This document shows positions 56,360-64,000 of a DNA stretch of 64,000 nucleotides, piece by piece. The stretch comes from Cryptomeria japonica (Eukaryota; Streptophyta; Pinopsida; Cupressales; Cupressaceae): assembly GCF_030272615.1 (NCBI RefSeq), contig NC_081412.1, positions 40,542,791-40,606,790 of the forward strand. The letters are read 5' to 3'. The notes under the pieces were generated by a model. It had not been told where the DNA came from. It saw only the letters and a program-made list of their open reading frames with translations, and did not search any database. Every line of letters starts with the position of its first letter. Position 1 is the first letter of the stretch. The position numbers and the translations under genes are program-made.

Positions 56360-58934
56360 CTAGTCTAGCACGTCATCTACCCCCCGATCTTGCTGATCAA
56401 TGTTTCGGGAAGGCAGGGAACACGCTAGAGGAGGAACATCCAACATAGCAGATGGAGCTATCACAAGATCCAAACAAGGGCTATGTTCATATCCCAAGCC
56501 GTGGTGTTCTTGTCTAGGAGCTAGGATAAGTGCTTTAGAAAATTCGTTAGATAAATGGTTATCAATATCAACAAGTTCATATTCACTATCAGAATGAACA
56601 GGAGAAGTAGCATTTTCATCATGAATAACATTTTCATCTATATCATCATCAAGATTTATAAAAATAGGATATTTAACTCGCATAGGATCAAGACCATCAT
56701 GCATCTTATGTTTAGGAGATTTCGGCTCAATCGTCGGCTGAGGAGAAAATGGAATAATGCTTGTTGAAGGTGTTTTTGGGGATTGCAAAGTTTGAGCTCT
56801 AAGACGACGCTTTCGTCAGCGTTCACGTGCAGAACGATTTCGTCTAGTCTTAGTAGGAAGTTGAGAAGATTGAGGAGGAGGAATGTTCTCATCCTTATCA
56901 CTTGGGTGTTTAGTTTGTGGTCTCTTAGGCTGAACAATAGGAGAAGAGGAAGGTCTCTTCTCTCCATAAGATGAAGGAGGAGGAACTGCTCCATATAAAG
57001 GAGGAATATTTGGTTTTGGAAGGAGACCAAGTCCATCATGACGAGGAGGGATAGGTCTACTTTTAGGAAGTTTATTAATCATAGGTATAGTCACATCCAT
57101 AGGGATGGGTTGGGAATCTTCTTGAGGAAAGACATTAGTTTTATCTTTCAAAGGAAGAACTTCCTTCTCAAGAATGATAGGAATGTCAAGTTTGGGTGTT
57201 CTAGGTTCACTTAGAGATAGGATCATATCTGTTTTCCACTTTTGATAAGATTTGAAAAGATGATCACTTCGTGGAGGAAGAGATTGGAATTGTTTAGGCC
57301 AAAAGTAATCAATAGGAACGCTAGAAGTTCTTTCAGCTGGTTTAAAGAGACTATGATTGACAGTAACAACTTCACCATTATGGGGAAATTTCAAACACTT
57401 GTGAATAGGAGAAGCAATAGCTCTCATGGAAGATAGCCAAGGATAGCCAAGCTTCACACGAAATTGTTCGGAAGATGGAATAATAGCAAAGTTCACATCA
57501 AGGGATTTGTTACGGACCTCAATAAGTAATGTAATAGAACCAATTGCAGGAGAAGAAAATGCATCAAATAGTTTCACAACCACATCTGTTTTGTCATAGA
57601 TAACTTGATTCAATTGCAAAGTAAAAAGAAATTCTTCAGTAATGACATTAACCATACAAGAAGGATCAATAAGCACTCCACAGCAAGGTGTGTTCTTGAC
57701 TTTTGCAACTATATATAAAGGACCATCAGGTGCCCTGATAGTTTCACTGGAATCAAATGTGATGGAAGGTTCTTTAGGGATTTTCTGCTGCTCTACAAAG
57801 TTAATCACATTCGGAGTCATGGACACAAGATCATCAGGTGAGACAGAGGAATCAGTAGTATCAATCGCATTAGAGGTATGAGAAGGTAATGGATCAGTGA
57901 AAATTTGAAGATTTTGGTTAGGAGGAGCTACAGATGTATTGCCTTTATCATTCACACTAGAAACAGAGATAGTATTATTATCAATCAAATCTTGAATTTT
58001 CCCCTTTAAAGCAAAACATTTTTCAGTATCATGCCCAGGTTGACGATGAAATTGACAAAAAGATTTGTTATCAAAATAGGGTGAATTAATCTTTGCAGGA
58101 TCACTTTGCCTTATAGGAGGAAGAGTAAGCACATTTTGTTCCAATAACTTATTCATAATACTATGCAATGATTCATTCAAAGGAGTAAACTTTCTTTCTT
58201 TCTTGAAAAACTTAGAAATAGGAGACACACCTGATGCTACATTCACATTGTTGTTGATGATGTTTTCATTGAATTTAATGGACTCTCTATTCGGTTTAAA
58301 CTTCCCAAATGGTTGTTGACTACTATCACCCTTATCACTCGGAGTCATAGGATGTGATTGTTCCATTTGACTCACAGTCAGTTGATAATTGTGAAGAGTT
58401 GCGCACAACTGTTGGAAAGAAGTAAACTCAGAAAACAGGAGTTTTTCTCTAATGTCTTTTTGTAAATTAGAAATAAAGATTCTTTGAATATCATTGTCAG
58501 GCACTGGAAAAGAAATTTGAGCATACAAATGCTTATATCTACCAATGAAATCAGTCACTTTTTCTTTAACACCTTGTTTACAATGCATTAAATCAATCAA
58601 AGTAACTTTAGGACTTATATTGTTTTGAAATTGTTGAATGAAAGCATTTGCAAGTTGTTCGAAAGAAGTAATAGAATAGGAAGGCAACGAGCAATACCAT
58701 TGTAGGGCTTTGTCTCTTAATGTTCTAGTAAACAATTTTGCAAGCAACCTTTGGTCATAAGCAAAATCAGTACATATTGTTTGAAAGGTCTTAACATGTG
58801 TTAGAGGATCACCCTTACCATTATAAAGCTCCAAATGCGGAATTTCAACATGTTTAGGGGGAATAGCTCGAACAATGTCAAGAGAAAGTGGACTCGCAAC
58901 ATCAAATGTGGGCACACTAAACTTAGATTGATTC
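56360..58934 (-). pseudogene. Element J gag-protease ORF (gypsy, Tat-like), N-terminus cut by element I
   Basis: Open from 58934 to a TGA at 56816, then in the same frame to 56360: over 850 codons with one internal stop (CGA-to-TGA type). Gag core at about 58830-58390 (LELYNGKGDPLTHVKTFQTI, LQWYCSLPSYSITSFEQL, FISNLQKDIREKL). The zinc knuckle CQFHRQPGHDTEKC with LKGKIQDLID is of the Tat form seen in H. The protease-like segment has LIDPSCMVNVI where an active enzyme has a D-S/T/G-G type triplet, so it is probably inactive; the fold block KLGYPWLSS is kept. A Pro-rich tail with HDGLGLLPKPN may be a G-patch remnant. J ends without RT or integrase, so it is non-autonomous. Confidence 0.85.
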
Positions 58935-60881
58935 TGATGCTCTGCAAAAAGGATTAGAAAATCTGTTTGATGGCAACACACACACGAGCACAAGAAACAA
59001 ACATTAGTGTTAGCAACAAAAGATTATCCTAAACAAGCATATCAAGAGAGATATTAAGCATGAAATAGAAAGCATATAAACATAGAATAAAATAGCTAAT
59101 CAAGATGCTCATAGTTGCTCCTCCCTTGTTCCTCTCCTCTCCAAGTCCCAAATGAGTGTAGCTCTCAGCAACTTTTTGCACTATGGATGCTTATGGAGGA
59201 TTGAGATTTAATATTAAGCTTCAAATATGAAATGAAAAGCTAAATACTATGCTATTGATGCTAAAATGATTGATTTTACCAAAAAGACAAGATTTTAGTT
59301 ATGCTATGCTAAATGCTCTCTAAAAATGTCTATAGCCTAAATGCATACAAGTTTTCAGGATCTGGATTATGAAGGAATGGGCTCTATTTATAGGAAAAAT
59401 GGAGCAATGGATGGCCAGGATTGAAAGGTTTAATCAAGGGTCAAGCTTGAAAGTTGGGGATCCATGTGCACAATTTGCACCAATGAAATGGTGACAAGTG
59501 TCAACATAAGATTGGGTTGAGAGAAGAGGTTGGAGGCATTAAATGCCTGAGGAGACCTCATGGTTATCTAGAAGGTAAGGGTCAAGCCTAAATTAGGATT
59601 ACCCACTGGATTAGGAGTTAATGCAAGGATAAACCTTTGTGCAAATGATTAAGAGATAATCATGGTCAAAGCATTAAAGGCTTGATGAGACCCTTGGGTT
59701 GGGTAGAGGTTGAGTCAAAACAAATGTTTTAACCATGTAGGAGGGTTTGGGTTAACCATTAATGGTTTTTGAAGACTTTGTGGATTAAGTGGTTGAAGGT
59801 TGGAAGCTTTCAAAGGTTATCCAAGACTTTGAGACATTTAGTGGTTGAAGGTTGAAAGCTTTCAAAGGTTATCCAAGACTTTGAGACATTTAGTGGTTGA
59901 AGGTTGAAAGCCTTTAATGGTTATCAAAGACTTTTAGGCTTTGAGAAGTGACTCCATTTTGCTTAGGAATGTGACAATAATTAGGGGATGGATTAAGTTA
60001 ATTAGGAAGGGGTTAGAAGAATCTAGAAGGGGATTAGATTTTGCAAGTGGATTTGGTGGGTGAGGGAAAATAGGATTTTATTAAAATAAAAATTCATTTA
60101 TTTCAATAAATGTGTGCAAGTTGTATTTGGATAAATATTCAAATAAATATTAATTTATTTAAATGAGAAAAAGGAAGATAAAGCATTAAAATGCTTGAAG
60201 ACTTTGAGGGGAACCATTAAAGGCTTGAAGACTTTAAGGAAAACCATTAAAGTCTTAAGAAGACTATAGAAGGAAGCCATCAAGTTTGAAGACTTTAAAG
60301 CCATCAAGTTTGCATACTTTAAGGGAAACCATTAAAGGTTTCAAGTGGGTGAGGATAAATAGGATTTTAAATAAATAATTTATTTAAAATAGTTGTGCAA
60401 CTTGCTTTTGTAGGAAAATACAAGTGGGTGGAGGATAAAGGTGATTTAAATAAATTATTTCTTTAAAATAATTGTGCAACTTGCTTTTGTAGGAAAATAC
60501 AAGTGGGTGGAGGATAAAGGTGATTTAAATAAATGATTTATTTATTTAAATGTGAGAGGTGTGATTTTGGGGGATTTAAATAAATATTAATTTATTTAAA
60601 TGTGAGAGGTGGGATTTTGGGGGATTTAAATAAATATTAATTTATTTAAATGTGAGAGAATATTTAATTAAATAAATATGATTTATTTATTTAATTAATG
60701 GTCTGAATTTGGTTAAGTGAATTAAATCAAATAAATTGAATAATTTATTTAATTAATAGGAGAAGAGGGTTAAAATGAATTAATTAAATATTAATTTAAT
60801 TAATTCATTAATTGATGGTTAAATAATCAAATAAATACTAAGTATTCATTTAATTAAGTGGACAGATTTATGTGACTACAT
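58935..60881 (-). repeat. Element I 3' LTR (gypsy, same family as H)
   Basis: Reverse complement of the H LTR type: plus strand TGATGCTCTGC to GTGACTACA, 1947 bases. The minus-strand TATAAATA lies at 59385-59392. It includes the segment missing from H's 3' LTR and the same AT palindromes, plus extra duplicated GTGGTTGAAGGTTG-type blocks (59790-59920). Inserted in element J's gag after GATTC (58930-58934), the presumed target duplication. Confidence 0.92.
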
Positions 60882-60897
60882 TTGCCCCTCTTTGAGA
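60882..60897 (-). other. Element I polypurine tract
   Basis: Plus strand tttgcccctctttgag, the reverse complement of CTCAAAGAGGGGCAAA in element H. Confidence 0.85.
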
Positions 60898-63379
60898 TAG
60901 TGCAGTTTATCGCATCGTTCCAAAGAAAGAAAAATAGGTGTGAAGAAATGCCCCATAAAATGTAAATTTAATGGGTGGTATGCCCCCTCGAGAGATGGGC
61001 CGAATTTTATTTTGAAAAATTGGGCAATCTCTCGAAAAAGAATGCAAAGTGGAGGGGAGGTAGAATAGAAGAAATTAGAACTAATGATGAAAGAATGGGA
61101 GAAAATGGAGTGAATATGAAGAAACAACAAGCCAGTGGGTACCCTGAGGTCATGCAAGAGATACATAGCAGATGTAGTGTGGGGTTTGGATTGATGCTAT
61201 ACAATTGATCAAAATTGGTTGGACAATCTGGTGCAATTGGTGTAATTGCCCCGGTTAAGTCAAAGCATGACAGTTGATGTCAGTTGGTCGCTTGGACATG
61301 ATAAAGTCTAAGTAAGTGAATCAAAGTGACCTGATGTGACTTAGACAATTGATGTAATTGCCCGATGAAGTCAAGGTATATGAAGCAAAATACTCGTTGA
61401 GACGTAGACAATTGATGTAATTGTCCGTTGGATTGTGTTTGATTGGTTGATCAATTGATAGTATGTGCGTGTGATGGATGGTTGTGGGGAATCATGGCAG
61501 CCCCGTTGAGACTAGGTCATTATGATAAATGCCTGATGTAGTCTAGGATTACCATGATCGATTACCTGTTGAGACCCGAAGATACTTGATCAGAGTATCT
61601 GTTGATAGTCTAGGTGTGGGGGAGTCGATGTATCTGTGTAGACAGAGTAACTGGCTTAATTTTGTGGATGAGTGAGGATGGGAAGCGATGAAGGGATTAG
61701 GATGATGTTGATGATCAAGATAGGGAGGGTGAGGGGGGATTCGATGTTAGATAGAAGATATGGAGGACTAGGACCAAGTCCTATGGAAGAAGAGGAAAAT
61801 AGAGTATGGATTATTATGACTATGTATGCATGATATGCAGCTATTATGAATGTATGGATGGTTGGAATGCAACGGAATGCAGTATATACAGATGAGATGG
61901 AATGACGATCCATAGTGCTCTATTTTCATCATTGAGCTTTTAAAATGTTGGAAGAGAATACAAGCATCTTGACATAATGATTCAAGATGACCTGAGTATT
62001 CCTTACATGGATTTTATATAGCAAGTTAATACAAATGACTTGATATAAGGGATCAAGTCGACCAGAGTATTGCTTGCGGAACAGACAAGGATTATCTCTA
62101 TTCATGCATGACTTGGATCGTCCTCCTTGATCTTAGGCTGATCATATCCTGAGACAAGTTCATACCGTACTAAGAGATAAAAAACCTTTATCTAGTTTGG
62201 ATGAGGTAGGAGGAACCAAAGGAAGAGCATTGCACCTGCAAACAAACAATATATACATAAAGAATAAAGAATAAGGATCCTTGGTAATGGTTCATGCTCA
62301 TATGGTCGAGGTATACGCTGTAGTCAGCAAGCCGTAGTGATCTATGATTGCATTTGGCATAAGATCACGTAGCCTAGTGAACTTCCCACGTAGACACCAT
62401 TAGTACATGCCCCAGAACTTCATCGGAAATAATGCACAAATGATACAAAACAATGCTGAAAGATCCCGATACAGATAAACAAACGATTGTACTCACAAAT
62501 CAACCAAGTATTTGACAGCCTAACAGAATTTTCTTGTCAAAGAAAACGTCATCTTGTCTTTGTTTTGGTAAGGAAGGATGCATCCTTGTTTTAAAGACAG
62601 TTTTGGATTGTTGATGTGGATTGTGTGGTTGATTGGTAAATGGTCATTGTGTGAGTAGTTTGTTGCAATGTTTGTTTTGGTATCTGCATGGATGAGTATG
62701 TACAAGGTGTTGCCATGTTTTTGTGTGATTCTTGATGTTTTCTGATGTTTTTGGATTTTGTATTGTTTTTGAATGCTTTTGGTATTTTGTGAGACATTTT
62801 TGAATGTTTTTGGTATTTTGTTGAGACATTTTTGAATGTTTTTGGATTTTGTTGAGACATTTTTGAATGTTTTTGGATTTTGTTGAGATATTTTCCAATG
62901 TTTTTGGTATTTTGATGATTGCTTGAATGAAGAACTGAATGAATCATAAGACAATGTAGAATCCACTTCCATCAATAGTTTAAAGGCATTGCCCCCAGTT
63001 TTAGACATGACTTATGAAGAAGCGGGACGCAAGATGCATGAAGTATTTATCATAAGTGCAGAGAAATAACAAGCCATGGTTTTTTGAATGGATGGATGTA
63101 TGTATGAAGTAGATGTGATCGTAACAAGTTTGAAAGACAATGGAGCCATAGCCTTTACGAGTGGCACCTGTTTGCCAGGTTTTCACCACCGTACTTACCC
63201 AAGGTGCCACCGGAGTGGTTGTTCACTGTTTGGATGCATGATTTTTCTTTACTTTTTTGAATGTTTTTGTATTTTCTTTAGGACATTTTTCTGAATGTTT
63301 TTGGTATTTTCTTTAGGATATTTTTCTGAATGTTTTTGGTATTTTCTGATATGCAGGGGAGCCTGATGCCTTGTACACC
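60898..63379 (-). other. Element I long 3' non-coding region
   Basis: Colinear with 36704-39064 of element H. Three ATG-started frames are open here as in H: 63008-62520 (162 codons, longer than H's 81 because of a repeat expansion), 61913-61656 and 61166-60876. It contains the minisatellite at 62755-62905. No known domain. Confidence 0.7.
62755..62905. repeat. Minisatellite, unit 31-39 bases
   Basis: Four to five units of the form GAGACATTTTTGAATG then TTTTTGGATTTTGTT. Element H has fewer units at the equivalent place (about 37130-37200). A related short repeat lies at 63255-63350 (ATTTTCTTTAGGA unit). Confidence 0.75.
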
Positions 63380-64000
63380 TTAGGTATAAAACCGTTTGAG
63401 GTGCATGCTATTGATTGGATCTGCGAGCGGTTCTCCGTCTGATGTAGCCAACTGATATGCCCTGAACCTGAATACAGCAGTGACAACATATGGGCCGAGC
63501 CAATTTGATTCAAACTTGCCTTGATGTTCTCTATTTGGTTGGTTGCGAGGATTCTCTCGAAGAACAAGATCACCTACCTCAAATGTATGAGATCTAACTC
63601 GGTGATTGTAGCTTCTACTCATGCGCTGCTGATAGGCTTTGAGGTGATTGTATGCAGCTTGTCGCTTCTCATCAAGTAACTCTAAGTCCTGAAGACGTGA
63701 GACTCTATATGCTTCATCATTGATGAGATTATGCAAGGAAACTCGTAATGATGGTATCTCAACCTCAATAGGTAAGATAGCTTCTGCACCATAGACCAAT
63801 GAATAAGGAGTTGCACCTGTAGGGGTTCGAATGCTAGTTCGATATGCCCATAATGCTGGATTCAATTGAACATGCCAATCACGACCGATATCATTGACTG
63901 TCTTCTTTAGGATTCTCAATATGTTTTTATTGGATGCTTCAGCCTGACCATTGCCTTGTGGGTAATAGGGGGTGGAAAAGCGATGTTGGATATGAAATTT
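63380..64000 (-). CDS. Element I integrase C-terminal part, runs off the window
   Basis: Open without a stop from the window edge to the TAA at 63380. It covers the end of the integrase core (QGNGQAEASNKN with the catalytic Glu, about 63950), ALWAYRTSIRTPTGATPYSL, the LELLDEKRQ stretch where H has a stop, GDLVLRENPRNQ and the SNWLGPYVVTAV GPY motif, ending HLKRFYT. Very similar to H (36080-36703). Because it lacks H's stop, element I may be the better preserved copy; the rest of pol lies to the right of the window. Confidence 0.85.
   Translation of the reverse strand, partial: KFHIQHRFSTPYYPQGNGQAEASNKNILRILKKTVNDIGRDWHVQLNPALWAYRTSIRTPTGATPYSLVYGAEAILPIEVEIPSLRVSLHNLINDEAYRVSRLQDLELLDEKRQAAYNHLKAYQQRMSRSYNHRVRSHTFEVGDLVLRENPRNQPNREHQGKFESNWLGPYVVTAVFRFRAYQLATSDGEPLADPINSMHLKRFYT

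Noticed and set aside
56400-57881. Plus-strand frames in the J gag region
   Set aside because: They are shadows of the long minus-strand gag-protease frame, rich in Arg and Ser without any motif.
62755-62905. CRISPR-like regular repeats
   Set aside because: Units are contiguous without unique spacers; this is a minisatellite in a plant retrotransposon.

Overview
The window looks like intergenic DNA from a large, repeat-filled plant nuclear genome. It is AT-rich and consists almost entirely of LTR retrotransposons nested inside one another. No host gene, rRNA or tRNA could be supported. The mix of elements (Ty3/gypsy of the Tat type with long LTRs, Ty1/copia-type LTRs that share a 'ccaaca-atctccccctttgg' edge, and LTR starts of the form TGTAGCGTCCTAAAATT) makes a gymnosperm, probably a conifer, my best guess. 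That is inference from general appearance, not an identification.

Layout. 1-9200: a head-to-tail array LTR-(gag-protease)-LTR-(gag-protease)-LTR-(gag-protease)-LTR with a period near 2.74 kb, a met-tRNA-type primer-binding site after three of the LTRs, and no reverse transcriptase or integrase. 9201-10853: decayed coding-like flank. 10854-17217: element A, minus strand, with copia-style LTRs, a coiled-coil/zinc-knuckle gag-like ORF and a long second ORF of unknown function, but no protease, integrase or reverse transcriptase. 17218-24741: a truncated LTR (K), fragments of gypsy integrase, and an old segmental duplication containing short repeated modules. 24742-44075: copia element E, minus strand, whose 3' LTR is split by the complete 15.9-kb gypsy element H (24858-40799, 5-bp target duplication TAAAC). 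44076-44744: an LTR palindrome and a gag stub. 44745-47515: copia element F, minus strand, cut off inside its reverse transcriptase by LTR G (47516-48451). 48457-54347: element C, plus strand, a second member of the element A architecture, interrupted by gypsy element J (from 54348, minus strand, gag-protease only). J is in turn interrupted by element I (58935 to the window end, minus strand), a close relative of H.

How the parts relate. H is a full Tat-type gypsy genome: gag, protease, G-patch-like segment, RT, degenerate RNase H, archaeal-type RNase H, integrase. It stays in one reading frame for 7.3 kb but has eleven in-frame stops, nearly all explainable as C-to-T transitions. The array units, J, A and C encode no replication enzymes in the visible sequence, so any past mobility would have needed enzymes in trans from autonomous relatives such as intact H/I-like or E/F-like copies.

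The most interesting observation is that A and C, in opposite orientations and clearly diverged, share the whole plan: LTR - PBS - coiled-coil gag with four CCHC fingers (the last one damaged in both) - short hairpin plus G-run - leader - ~1000-codon ORF of unknown function - LTR. That ORF is conserved along its length, including a ~330-residue N-terminal domain and a C-terminal helical segment. This looks like a non-autonomous LTR-retrotransposon family carrying its own conserved extra gene.
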